A stretch of DNA of 64,000 bases, from the NCBI GenBank assembly GCA_951804985.1, contig OX638135.1:68044680-68108679 (forward strand), in the 5' to 3' direction. Source of the stretch: Dryomyza anilis. Lineage: Eukaryota > Arthropoda > Insecta > Diptera > Dryomyzidae. Numbering within the stretch: the first letter of the stretch is position 1; every line of letters starts with the position of its first letter. This document shows, piece by piece, positions 43,886-54,764 of this stretch. The notes under the pieces were generated by a model. The model was given only the letters and a program-made list of their open reading frames with translations. It was not told where the DNA came from and searched no databases. The translations under genes and the position numbers were made by a program.

Positions 43886-44385
43886 GGGTCATTCCACACC
43901 AAATCGACCAAAAAAAGTAAATTTTGAGATTTTACCTTTTCAATTTCAATGAAATTTAGGCAGCTGATAAAGCTCATTGACCATTTTTCTTCGACCACTA
44001 CTTCCAGAGATACAGTACTTCAAAGTTACAAAAAATGGGCCAAAAATCACTTTTGTAAGGTTGTTCATATTTCAATATCTCTTAAAGTAAATATGCTAGG
44101 AACTTTCTTGATGGCTCGTTTTAAAGCTAATAGAACAAGCTTTTAGAGAAATTAAGTTTCTAACTTTTCTACTTTAAGAGATATTGAAATATAAATAACC
44201 ATACAAAAGTGATTTTTGGGCAATTTTTTGTAAATTTGAAACACTGTATCTCTGGAAGTAGAGGTCGAAAAAAATAAAAAAAAATGGTCAATGCATATCT
44301 CAATAAGCTTTAGCAGCTTCCCAATTTTCATTGAAATCGAAGAAGGTGAGTTCCAACCGCTGGTCGATTTGGTGTGGAATGGCCC
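43886..44385. mobile_element. Foldback MITE with complete GGTCATTCC termini
   Basis: Starts CGGGTCATTCCACACCAAAT and ends with GGTGTGGAATGGCCCATA, nearly exact inverted termini. Almost the whole 500 bp folds on itself: TTCAATTTCAATGAAATTTA against TTTTCATTGAAATCGAA, CCAGAGATACAGT against ACTGTATCTCTGG, and TCAATATCTCTTAAAGTA against TACTTTAAGAGATATTGAA style complements. This is the cleanest copy of a family with termini also at 3313, 9691, 26145 and 33284. Confidence 0.88.
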
Positions 44386-44431
44386 ATACAAAATAAAATA
44401 CCTTTGTAATACATTATTTAATCATTTCTAT

Positions 44432-44604
44432 CTATTTTAATTTCTTTTCTATCTTTTTAATTTCTTCAAAGCACTTGCAATTTTCAGTTAGCCGTTTGGC
44501 ATGTTGTATGCCCGAAAGCATATCTGTAAAAAGGCGGCTTCTACTTGTAGAACTGTTTGCGAGAAAAAATTACATGTAATCGGATTTTCGATATTTTTAT
44601 TATT
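44432..44604 (-). pseudogene. Coding-like C-terminal piece, unidentified
   Basis: A minus-strand frame reads SSTSRSRLFTDMLSGIQHAK then RLTENCKCFEEIKKIEKKLK and stops at 44432-44434. The composition and predicted amphipathic end look protein-like, unlike the surrounding low-complexity DNA. I recognise no family. Its location between the inverted ends of 43612-45179 suggests the relic of a transposase or passenger gene (inference). Confidence 0.35.
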
Positions 44605-44693
44605 TTATACAGAAATAAAAACATTTACAACTTAGGACTATTTTTATATATAAATACAATATACAGGATATAACATACCAAAAATATATTTAT

Positions 44694-44798
44694 TTAATCG
44701 TCAAGATTTTTCTTCTTTTCAATGCGGAATATTCGAGTTCGTTGCGGAACGTTATCACGTTGATAATTTTCTAAAATATTTGGTCCTAATAAACAATC
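44694..44798 (-). pseudogene. Exon-like piece with splice acceptor, unidentified
   Basis: A minus-strand acceptor-like TTTCTCACCCGTAG is followed at 44798 by an open frame DCLLGPNILENYQRDNVPQR then TRIFRIEKKKNLDD and a TAA at 44694-44696. The frame is closed immediately upstream by the TAG of the acceptor, as expected for a true intron border. No protein family recognised. It would be the last exon of a gene transcribed leftwards. Confidence 0.35.
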
Positions 44799-45180
44799 CT
44801 ACGGGTGAGAAAGCTAAAAAATGTGTTAATAAGTGTCACCCTAATATTCATCATTTACATTAATTATACAGTACTCAAATTAACTAAATAATAGAAAAAA
44901 TAAACCAGTATCACTCCCTGTTAAAAATCACACAAAATCAAACGGAGTGAAAGATCACACAAAATCACACGGATTAAAAAATCACACAAATATCGCACGA
45001 AATCACACGGAGTGAAAAATCACACAAAATCACTCGGTGTGAAAATCTGACAAAAATCACACAAATCACAAATTCACGCAAATACCTCATGAGAGACTCA
45101 AAATCACGCGAGACTCACAGATCTCACATCGTGTAAAAAATCACTATTTGAGATTTATCTCCCAAAGTTGGCAACGATGG

Positions 45181-45238
45181 GCTATGCTGATGACATCATT
45201 AAACTGAGCAGTCAGTGCAGCATTCTCCAGTTTAGAGT
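45181..45238 (+). pseudogene. RTE-like reverse transcriptase, left half of split copy
   Basis: Reads GYADDIIKLSSQCSILQFRV: the YADD catalytic motif of a non-LTR RT. It stops at 45238, where the gypsy-type element begins, and continues at 55498. The sequence left of 45181 is not part of it, so the 5' portion was lost earlier. Confidence 0.8.
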
Positions 45239-45927
45239 TGTTGAGAGTAGCATTATGACAGTCACTCATAGCGTGGCAGTTCATTGATATTTTTCTAGTA
45301 GTCGCTGTTGCTAAATATTAATTGCTAAATATTTAAATAATATTATATGCATTCTAATTGTTGTTAAAACAAAAAGTAAATGATGTTGGTTTGATGACAC
45401 ACCTTTTGGTCGTTGCCAAAATAAGCGGCGACAATTTACTTAGTCAGCAATTGTAACTATAAACCAAATTCGCAGCAGCGTCAAGTTGCTAGCTTGAAGA
45501 AAATAAGCACGTGGTGCAATTTGTTTGTAAACAAAGATAACTTCAATTCAATGACTTTGCGATGGTCTAAATGCAATATCATCGCGGGTTGCTGATTATG
45601 CAAGAGTTGCTTTCACGGTCAGCGTTAAGAAGTCGAGTTGTGGATCGAACTTGAGTTCTTTACGGAACTTGTGATTGGTTAAAATTATGCTTCTGGGCAT
45701 AAGCAGCAAAACACACTGTGATTGGCCAAAATTATGTTTCTAGGCTGAAGCAGCAAAAGACACTGGAAAAGTAGCATTGAAACTTAGATTAAGTATTAGT
45801 ATATAAGAGTCTAAGAAGTGGAATGTAAAAGGAAATAAAAATTATAAAAAGGATAAACTTGAAATGGAGTAAGTGTTATTATTTATTAAATGTCTTATTT
45901 TTAGGTGGTTAAATAGGGACATTAACA
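45239..45927 (+). repeat. 5' LTR of 10.3-kb element
   Basis: 689 bp with TATATAAG at 45800-45807 and GGAAATAAAAATTA downstream. Compared with the 3' LTR it lacks about 47 bases after the TATA box and carries a different 20-base stretch near 45525 (TTGTTTGTAAACAAAGATAA). Confidence 0.93.
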
Positions 45928-45928
45928 T

Positions 45929-45940
45929 TGGCGCAGCCGG
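45929..45940 (+). promoter_or_regulatory. Primer-binding site
   Basis: TGGCGCAGCCGG lies one base after the LTR end. It is similar to the TGGCGCAGTCGG site of 17.6-like fly elements. Confidence 0.7.
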
Positions 45941-46046
45941 TTTTAGAACCAAACACTCTAGATAGAGAAAAAATGATAAAAATATAAACAATTTTGGAAA
46001 ATTAGAATAGTTTCGTTGGAAAAAATATCTTGAACTGATACGTTTA

Positions 46047-47963
46047 ATGGAAACTCTTCAATCAGAATTAAAAAAAGCACAACATGAAACAACAAAATTA
46101 AATGGAGAAATTGGACTTTTCATTGAACGTTTGTGGACAGAGATTAAAAGAATAAACGGTTCAAAAGACTATATTCAGCTAGTTAGAGAAAAGATTAGAA
46201 CCACTGCTGTCACGAGAATAGAAGAAGCAGACATAATATTCTTATCATTTTTAGAAATAATAGAAGCTAAGACATATTTTAGCTAACAGAGAAAGAAAAA
46301 TTAGAGGCAGAGTTAAAAGAATTAAAAAAATTAAATAATTGCTTAAGAGATCAAATTAAAACAATTTTGGATCACGCAGAACACTTAGACGAAAATAGAG
46401 GAAAACTAGTGGAAATTATTGAAAACCGGAATTACATAGACACACCGGAAACCTCTAGAAGTGCCCGATTCAGGGCTGAGTATGGTAGTATCACAGATGC
46501 ACAAAAAAATTGGACAATTAGAAGATAGAAATAGACTACTACAGCAAGAATTAGAGTTAGTAACCAACGACTCATTGATTTATATGGAAGCTGTAAATAA
46601 CAGTGAAATAAGTCACACAGAAAAAATAAATTTCCCGGAATTTAAAATGGGTATCGAACATATTGCAAAAATGGTGAACCATTTGGTTCCGATGTTCTCA
46701 GGCACGGACTCCAATGATTTACCCTCAGAAGTATGTAAATTCATACAAGGATGTGATTTAGCGGTAAAGTCAACAAAAGAAACAGAGTTTCAATAATTTT
46801 TATCGTGTGTTAAGCTAAGAATGTATGGAGATGCATTCGACCTAGTAAAAGGTATTCAATTTAGCGGATTAGGTGAATTATATACTTTAATAAAGAGGAC
46901 ATATCTTAAAACCGTAACATTAGACTCAGTGATAAATGAAATAAAGGAGACATATCAAAGATCTACCGAAGAAATTCGACCTTTTGCAAGACGCCTAAAT
47001 GTACTGAAAACAAAGGCGGTGGAATTAATAAAATAAAAATATAATGGGGACGAAGCTATGCTAATAGAATTAGAGAAATCCATACAAAAGACTTTTAAGG
47101 TAGGCCTTAAGGACAGCACACTGAAAATACACATGCTAAATAATAAGGCGGACTCACAAGATTCACTGATAGAGGAAGCGGTAGAAACGTTGGAGACGAT
47201 ACAAAGTGGGCGTGTAAGAGAAACATCGCATAGTGCCGCAGAGGTGCTTTTTAGCAGAGCCTCACACCCCACATGTGGAGAAATCGGTATAAAAAATTCA
47301 ACCGAAAGGAATAAAGTGGAAACCCCATGTTCATTTTGTGGTAATGTAGGACACACGCGGGACGAGTGCGTCAGTCGAAAAAATACTCCATACTGTCAAG
47401 GATGTGAGACCTATGGTCACGAAACGAACTTAAGATGTGCACAGAAAATAAATGAACCAGAGCAGCAATTTACAAGTAAACAACAAACGCAAAATAACAA
47501 CTATAATGATGGCTTCACGAACAATACGCAAGCCCATAATAGCAATTATAATGCTCGTGGTAATAATAACTACAACAATGGGAATTATAATACTAACGGA
47601 AATAATAGGAATTATAATAATAATGGAAATAAAAGGAATTATAATAATAACAATAATAATAGAAGATATAACAACAATAATAGGAAAACTAACAATAATA
47701 ATAGAAATAATAATTACAACAATGGAAATAACTATAACAATAATAATGGTAATACCAATAGTAATAGTCGTCAAAATTATAATAGTAATGACGATAGGAG
47801 AAATGGAAATAATAATAATAACAACAACAATAATAATAAGAAAGATTTAAACAGATGTAAATGGTGTGCAAGAATCGGGCATACGTTGGAAAACTGTTAC
47901 GCGAAGAAAAATTTTGAGTCTACCCGCAATCAGGGAAACTACCCGCAATCAGGCCCAGAATAG
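46047..47963 (+). pseudogene. Gag with three zinc knuckles and Asn-rich tract (broken)
   Basis: Pieces at 46047-46286 and 46461-46796 are helical (LQSELKKAQHETTKLNGEI; KKIGQLEDRNRLLQQELELV). 46821-47036 is capsid-like (MYGDAFDLVKGIQFSGLGEL). 47058-47963 carries CSFCGNVGHTRDEC, CQGCETYGHETNLRC and, after a long Asn/Tyr/Gly-rich tract (about 47480-47840), CKWCARIGHTLENC. In-frame stops near 46794 and 47034 and a shift near 46440 break the frame. Gag packages the RNA; the knuckles bind it. The Asn tract is encoded by an AAT/AAC repeat and may have expanded recently. Confidence 0.88.
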
Positions 47964-49164
47964 GCCAATTATCTGGGAATCCAAGACAAGTTGCGACATC
48001 AGGCCAACGAAGGTAGAAATTGTGAATCAGACGCCGTGTGCGGCAGTGGATACGTTCGCTATCAATGGTAGGAAAATTGTAGATAATTTTTGTTCACTAA
48101 TTGTATTAACGTTGAACGTCTTTGGCATAAAAGCATTAACAGCAAAAAATAATTTTTATGATTGCATAATGAATAGGATATGTATAGAGGAAAATAAGAA
48201 GAAATTAAATGATCTGATAACTTCAGGAATTGATAGCATAAATAAAAATATGAGTAAATATATTGAAAATATTAAGGAATTAAAATTAAGTTTATATACA
48301 AAATCAAAGAAAAATCGCATTATTTATAGTAGACATCGGGAATTCAGACAGATATCAAAATTAAATGATGTCTTTATAGAAATTCCTTGAAAGGAAGCGA
48401 AAAATGGCAAACTAATATTACTAGTAGATTCTGGTGCAGACTCTAGCTTGGTAAAGTGGAGTGCATTAGATAATAAACTAGAGAGAAATTTAAAAGACAC
48501 AAAAGATCTGAGCGGAGCATTTGGGGGACATGTGACCACCGCAGGATCAATTGAAATTCAACATATGGAACATAGAAGGCTCAGTCTGACGTTACATACA
48601 ATAATGCAGGATCAAGGAGTTCCGGCAGACGGTTTACTTGGACGAGATAATCTATGGAACCACGCAATCATCAATGCTGAAAAGGGATTAACCTTTATAG
48701 ACAGAAACAAAAATAAAATTGTAACACTACCACTCAGATCACTAGATGAAATAAATAAAATATTATACAGTGAAGAAATAAAAATAACAGCAAGATCTAA
48801 AGGTATCGCCAGATTACCACTATGAACCAAGATTCCCGTAGTAATAATTCAAAAACAAGAAATTTCGCCAGGAGTTTATATCGGAGAAACCATATCAAAT
48901 GTGAGAAAAAATAGCGTTTACGTTTCAGTGTTAAACTCAACAGAAAAAGATATAATATTGAATAAGAACATACAGCTCAAATTTTCAAATTATAATAAAT
49001 TTATGGAACCAGTGAGTGGCACAATGAATAGCGTACAAAGCATAAACATACGACACAGAATATGCAAACTATTTGACTCATTAAAATTGGATCCAAATGC
49101 AAATGTTGAAGAGAAGGCATCCATAGAAAAATATGTGCGTCATACCATGATGTATTTCTGTTAG
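47866..49164 (+). pseudogene. Pol N-terminus and aspartic protease
   Basis: 47866-48390 overlaps the Gag end in another frame (a Gag-Pol shift is usual in this group) and forms the linker. 48391-48825 encodes the protease: LLVDSGADSSLVKW with the DSG triad near 48427, and GLLGRDNLWNHAI near 48630, the second conserved motif. A TGA at about 48388 separates the two frames. 48901-49164 is the protease-RT linker. Confidence 0.82.
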
Positions 49165-49886
49165 AGGGGGATGAGCTATCATATACACCTATTTTAAAAC
49201 ATGAAATCCCCACAATAGACGGCCAACCTCCGATCAACCGAAAACAATATAAATTACCACATATTCACAGAGAATAAATCAACAAACAGGTGCAGAAGTT
49301 AATAGACGACGATATTATATCACCAAGCACGTCGCCTTGGAATTCACCACTATTGTTGGTACCTAAAAAGAGTGGCAAGGACGGACAGAAAAAATGGAGA
49401 CTGGTAATAGATTTCAGAAAAATGAACGACGCAACGATTAAACAAGTATTTCCAATACCTCGTATTGATGAAATTTTGGATCAATTAGGTCACAGTAGGT
49501 ATTTTTCAACATTAGATCTTGCAAGTGGTTATCACCAAGTGCTAGTGGATGAACGCCACAGAGAAAAAACAGCGTCCAGCACGGGCTTGGGACATTTTGA
49601 ATTTAATAGGATGCCATTTGGATTGACGGGAGCACCCGCTACGTTTCAAAGAATAATGAACCACATTTTAACAGGATTGCAGGGACTTGATTGTTTCGTA
49701 TATCTGGACGATATAGTTGTGCATGGAAAAAATATAATGGAGCACGAAATTAGACTATGTAAGGTGTTAGAAACATTGAGGGAAAATAATTTGAAATTAA
49801 ATACGGAAAAATGCAAATTTTTAAGTCGTGAAGTAGTATATTTAGGGCACAAATGCACGGAGTCAGGCGCAATGCCGATAAAATAG
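49165..49886 (+). pseudogene. Reverse transcriptase of 10.3-kb element
   Basis: 49290-49886 (198 residues): SPWNSPLLLVPKKSG (15-29), VIDFRKMND (39-47), TLDLASGYHQ with catalytic Asp 76, MPFGLTGAPATFQ (108-120), YLDD (138-141), and the Cys-rich thumb start KCKFLSREVVYLGH. Upstream, PTIDGQPPINRKQYKLP (49210-49260) belongs to the same domain but is cut off by a TAA at about 49275. The catalytic core itself is intact. A frameshift at about 49870 precedes the connection domain. Confidence 0.9.
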
Positions 49887-50490
49887 AATGTGTAAAAAAT
49901 ATTCCGGTACCCAAGACCAAGAAACAGGTACAAGCCTTCTTAGGTTTAGTAAATTATTACAGAAAATTCGTTAAGAATATGGCAAGGTTAACACTACCTA
50001 TTAATAAACTGTTGCGGAAGGATGCCAGTTTTGTATGGACAGACAAGTGTCAGGACTCATTTATAAAACTTAAGGAAGCAATTATTTCACCTAATGTTCT
50101 AGCATACCCAGATTTTTCAAAACCATTTGTATTGACAACAGATGCAAGTGGAGATGCTATAGGAGTAGTGCTGTCACAGGGCGAGCCAGGTTCTGATCGA
50201 CCAATCGCATTTGCAAGTAGATCTCTGAATGATGCAGAAACAAGGTACAATTGAACGAGAGTTTTTGGCAATAGTATGGGCCACAAAAAATTATAGAGCG
50301 TATTTGTTGGGGCGTCCATTCACGGTTTATACGGATCATCAACCACTGCGTAGCATAGCGAATTTAAAGGATCAAACGTCAAGGCTAGCCAGGTTCAGGC
50401 ACAAATTATCAGAATACGAGTTCGAAATAATTTATTAACCTGGCAAAAAGAATTTAAATGCTGACGCATTAAGTAGGATTCCAAAATAAG
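49853..50490 (+). pseudogene. RT connection and RNase H
   Basis: 49853-50254: QAFLGLVNYYRKFVKNMARL, then FVLTTDASGDAIGVVLSQG with the first RNase H Asp and SRSLNDAETRYN. After a shift near 50250 the second part reads TIEREFLAIVWATKNYRAYL (catalytic Glu) and TVYTDHQPLRSI (Asp), ending NADALSRI at about 50480. All key acidic residues are visible, in contrast to the element at 20394, where this domain is deleted. Confidence 0.88.
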
Positions 50491-50599
50491 AAACAGAAAT
50501 TGCGGCAGTTCAAACCCGTTCTAAAAATACACCAAAGGCAATAGATCCACAACCGGACGTCAGTAAGCCAGTCTTGGACGAAACAGTAACGGATATGGA

Positions 50600-51672
50600 T
50601 GGTGAAACAATCTTGAGTCAAGTATAAACTGATCCTGAAGAAATTAAAACAGTTATTAGAGACATTCACGACTCGCCATTAGAGGGTCATCAGGGCACAC
50701 TGAAAACATATTTTCGATTAAGAAAGCAATATAGGTGGAAGGGTATGCAAAAACAAATTAAAGAGTATGTAATAAATTGCCCTAAATGTCAAGTTAACAA
50801 AAGTTCTAAGCTAACAAAAATGCCAATGGTCTTGACAGATACACCAACGCGCCCATTTGATAAAGTTTATATGGACTTAGTAGGAATTTTACCCGAGACA
50901 GTATCTGGCAATAAATACATTTTAACATTTCAAGACGATTTTTCAAAATATATGTGTTGTGTAGCAATACCAGACGCAGAAGCAAGCACAGTGGCTAAAG
51001 CATTTTATGATGAAATTATAACACGCCACAATATTCCGAAAATTCTAGTATCTGACAATGGCTCTAATTTCGTGTCAAAGTTATTTTCTGATACATGCAA
51101 ATTATTGGGTATTACAAAAAATGCACATTACACCCTATCACCCACAGGCCAATGGATCATTAGAACGTAGTCACAGACCATTAGCAGAATATTTGAGATG
51201 TTTTGGTTAGGAGGATGGTTCCAATTGGGATCAATGGTTAAATTCGGCAATGCATGTCCATAATAATACGATGCATGTGTCAACTGGGCAAACACCTTTC
51301 CGAACACTATATGGTTATGATTCTGATATGCCAACTAATTTGAAACGTAAATTTTCACGAATATATAATGCCGATGATTATAACAAAATATTAAAATATC
51401 AAATATAGCGGGCGCATGAAATAGTGAGACGAAATCAAGAAAAGGTAAAAGAAAAATCTAAAACAAGCTACGATAAATCATTAAATCCCATTGAGTTTCA
51501 AATTGGGGAAATGGTTGTAATGAAGAATCAAAATAGGAAAAATAAATGTTCCCCAATTTGGGTAGGGTCCTATAAGGTTTTGTCCGTCACTACCCCCGTG
51601 ACAACGACAATATTAATAAAAGGAAAGGGAAAGAAAATACACAACAATTTGTTGAAAAAATACCATAATTAG
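50600..51672 (+). pseudogene. Integrase of 10.3-kb element
   Basis: A zinc-binding part (HDSPLEGHQGTLKTYFRLRKQ .. in segments, then CPKCQVNKSS) is followed by the core. The first Asp is in YMDLVGIL (about 50875), the second in LVSDNGSNFVS (about 51054); the Glu is in NGSLERSHRPLAEYL, which lies in a shifted frame after about 51140. The C-terminal part 51424-51672 reads FQIGEMVVMKNQNRKNK and GSYKVLSVTTPVTTTIL, ending IHNNLLKKYHN. Stops at about 51209 and 51406 add to the damage. Confidence 0.87.
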
Positions 51673-53838
51673 AAATTGATGTATTAATTGTTAATATGCG
51701 GAAATATATTTATTAATAAATTGCGAAAAGTTTAGTATTGTGTGATAATGAATAGGAAATAGGAAAACAGAAGAAAACGGTACCCACAGATCGCTATGTA
51801 TTATTTAGGGTTAATTTACTAGCATGTGGCGGACCAAATTTAAAGGTTATGAAAACAAGAAATATTAGGAAAAATATAAATAAGAAAGAATTATAAATGA
51901 TAACACGAGTTTTTTATACGAAATAAATGCGATAAAATATATTTGTACGAAATTGAGATATTGAACAAATAGCTAAGTAGAGCGTAGATAACTAGCATAT
52001 AAATTTTGAATTGTAAAGTGAATTATGAAATTATGGTTGAATTATTAACTTTAATATAAAATATAATGAAAAGTAGATTATGATGAATTGAATTTTTAAT
52101 AAATGAAGAATTATTAATTTATGTTAATTGCTGACGAGCTAATAAATGACAAGTAGGTTTTTTTTTAGAGCTAGAAAATGCTCCAAATGATATATAGGAA
52201 AAATATGATTGAATTAAAAGACTAGAAATAATATTATAAAAAATATATAAATACGTTTACAACGAATGAAAAATAGGTTTTTAGAGCTAGAATATGCTCC
52301 AAAAGAGATTATTATGATTGACTTAATTGATTAGAAAAATATTATAAAAATTATGAGAAAATGCATACAACAGTTGCAAAATGCATACAAGACTTTTTAG
52401 AGTTAGCAAATGATACAATGGTTTTGTTGATATTTATTTTATTAAAGCAGCTAAGTATTACTTCCGGTAATTTACTAGCCTGTGCAATAAATTATAAGTT
52501 TATGTTGAATGGAAGAAAAAAAAAAGAAAAATGTAGAAATTGCAGTTGAGGAAATGAATATATATAAAACAAAAATATAGTTAAAAGATATAAATTATTA
52601 AATAATATAATTGTATTAAGGATAGAAACAAATGAGAACGGCAATTACATTTTATGTAAGGATTCGATGTACTCTTCGAAAAGAGTCGACATCCGTAAGA
52701 CTTTATGCTAATCTTAAGCAATTAATTAATAAGTTTGAAAAGATCAGCAGCAAATTTTTTTTAAGCATTTCACTAAATACGACGAATACTAGTCTGCAAC
52801 TTGTTCAATTGCATACGTGTATTACGAATCGTATTAGGTGAACTCGAGCGAAACTTAAGATGATCACTTAAGTTTCGTTAGAGATTGCGATAGAATGAAA
52901 AATAAATATAAATTAAAATTGCATATATGTCGAATGAGCATTTTTTAAAATAAACAGCTTAAAAATAAGCTAAACTTCACAAGGTTTAAAACAAAAAAAA
53001 TTGGAAGATGTTTTACTAGTAGAATATGTTATTCAGATAAAATATATTCTGTTAGAATTATGAAAAAATTAATATTTTTTTCTTTTCTGGAAAAATGTTT
53101 ATGAAACAACAAAACCAATATACGTATTTATTATGCTGATTAGTTTAATAGATATTAAAATATAAAAATATAAACTTAAATAAATATGTTATATGACACA
53201 TGTATTTTGTACACCACAACTTATATTGTAAAATATTAACACAAACTATAAGATAATATCAAACTTCATAATATAAAAGAATGTTAATTTATAAGAAAAA
53301 GGTGTTTTTTTTATTTTGTAAAATTTTAAAGTACAATATTATATAAAGTAATATATTAATGATAATTTTGATAGAGATATAACGATGTTATTATATGAAT
53401 ATAATTATGTTTTATAGACACCTAAATATGTGAGTGATTGTAATGATGAATACACGAAAATGATTAGATTTAAGTAAAAATAATTATAGCAACGAAATCT
53501 CATTGAATACTAAAAATATTGTGACAGTAATTAGATATAGTTTTATTAGAAAAATAAGTTGGCAATAATATGGCTAATCCTGCTCATTGTGAGGGTCCAG
53601 GTAGATTCAATTCACAGACCGACAGCGTTGGAGCAGCATTCACTCGTGTTCGATCGGAAAACAGGGCGGAGTGAACAGTAATCACGAAATTTGTTGTAAC
53701 TGACTCAAGCGAACAATTGTAGTTAACAGATGACTTCGTGTCAAGGGTACAGGGTTCATGCACAAGAATCGAACGGTTGCGGAAAACCTACGATACGCGT
53801 AAAACATACGGAAAACATATAAACAACAAGTAACGGTG

Positions 53839-53994
53839 ATGGCTAGTAATTACGACAGGTTGTCCAGAACGTTGCAAGCAACCATTAAAGAGATAGAGGG
53901 GTTGCGTGTTGGAATGAACGCTACACTAGAGGAACTCACCAGAATTAAACACAATCACATAAGGAGATGGCATCAATTGAATTCGCTATCATAG
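53839..53994 (+). other. 52-codon helical frame in post-pol region
   Basis: Starts MASNYDRLSRTLQATIKEIE and continues GLRVGMNATLEELTRIKHNH. A leucine-spaced helix is likely. It begins with a well-placed ATG (AACGGTGATGG context) in the less AT-rich 3' zone of the element. The frame ends at TAG 53992-53994. No family recognised; it could be the remnant of an accessory or captured sequence. Confidence 0.35.
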
Positions 53995-54007
53995 TGTTGA
54001 AATAAAG

Positions 54008-54214
54008 ATGATTGTGAACACAAACCTGAAAAAGATCCAGAAACAGAACCAGAAAGTTAGCTTGAATGAATCTGAGCATAGCATGTTGCACCCGGACATT
54101 TTGGGCCAATCGTTGCTGAGCGAATTAACAGTGGAACTGAAGATAATGTACGAATCAGAGTGGTTCTTAAAGAACATATTTACACGTCGAAGCCAAAGTG
54201 ACATCGCAATGTAG
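54008..54214 (+). other. 68-codon frame in post-pol region
   Basis: Starts MIVNTNLKKIQKQNQKVSLN and includes HPDILGQSLLSELTVELKIM. The composition is protein-like, but I recognise no relative. The competing frame is acidic (EKDPETEPES), so which frame was coding is not decided. Confidence 0.3.
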
Positions 54215-54420
54215 TGTCGGAAGCAAGTTAGACGGAGTCAGGAGCAGTCGGGACCCCGAGTAGTATCCTACTCAGGGGCTCCTAGATCTGTGAGATCGAT
54301 GACGGCTGCACTAACAAATAAGATGGTGCGAACCGCAGTCCGAAGGAAAGAAGACAAGCACTAGAACTCATATCTGGAACTTGAAGAACCAGTATCGCTA
54401 CCACATATGAAGATCGATTA

Positions 54421-54595
54421 ACCATGCCAATAGTGACGAGAGTTATGTTTACAGCAGAGCCCGCCATTTAACTAACGGAGACCGACGACGATATCTTGAC
54501 TAAATTCAACCATGCCAATAGTGACGAGAGTTATGCTTACAGCAGAGCCCGCCAATATACCAACGGAGACCGACCACGATATCTTGACAACAACA
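54421..54595 (+). repeat. 88-bp tandem duplication
   Basis: CCATGCCAATAGTGACGAGA and AGCAGAGCCCGCCA plus ACGGAGACCGACGACGATAT occur twice with only a few differences. Within the element's 3' zone. Confidence 0.92.
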
Positions 54596-54749
54596 GCTGT
54601 TATATATAGACAAGGTGATTGGGGAGCTGAAGTATGCGGTTATGTATGTATTAAGTATAGGTAGTATGTTTGTATTGTACAGTAGTGTAAGGTATTGGTA
54701 TCAGATGTTAGTATAAGATTGTTGTAAGTCGAAAAAATTTTTTTTTTTT

Positions 54750-54764
54750 GTAAAGGGGGAGGAA
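54750..54764 (+). promoter_or_regulatory. Polypurine tract
   Basis: GTAAAGGGGGAGGAA ends exactly at the 3' LTR. Confidence 0.85.

Larger units (their letters stand above)
43612..45179. mobile_element. Possible DNA transposon with TTGCCAAC ends and ATCACAC subterminal repeats
   Basis: The left end CAAGGTTGCCAAC and right end GTTGGCAACGATG are inverted repeats matching at 11 of 13 positions. Inside both ends lie many AAATCACAC words (43627-43735 and 44925-45150), an arrangement like transposase-binding subterminal repeats. The middle contains a nested foldback MITE (43886-44385) and two minus-strand coding-like pieces. No clear target duplication was found, so the boundaries are provisional. 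The right end directly abuts the RTE-like fragment. Confidence 0.5.
51673..54749 (+). other. 3.1-kb post-pol region of the 10.3-kb element
   Basis: Located where errantiviruses carry env, but no env-like frame, signal peptide or furin-type site could be recognised. The first 1.9 kb is AT-rich with short frames and a degenerate direct repeat (TAGGTTTTT..AGAGCTAGAA at about 52155 and 52275). The last part, from about 53570, is clearly less AT-rich and holds two short frames (53839-53994 and 54008-54214) and an 88-bp tandem duplication (54421-54595). Confidence 0.6.

Noticed and set aside
47430..47871. Ile-rich and Tyr-rich frames opposite and overlapping the Asn tract
   Set aside because: Alternative readings of the AAT/AAC repeat.
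51673..54749. Env gene of an errantivirus
   Set aside because: No signal peptide, cleavage site or long frame could be seen. Position alone is not enough.
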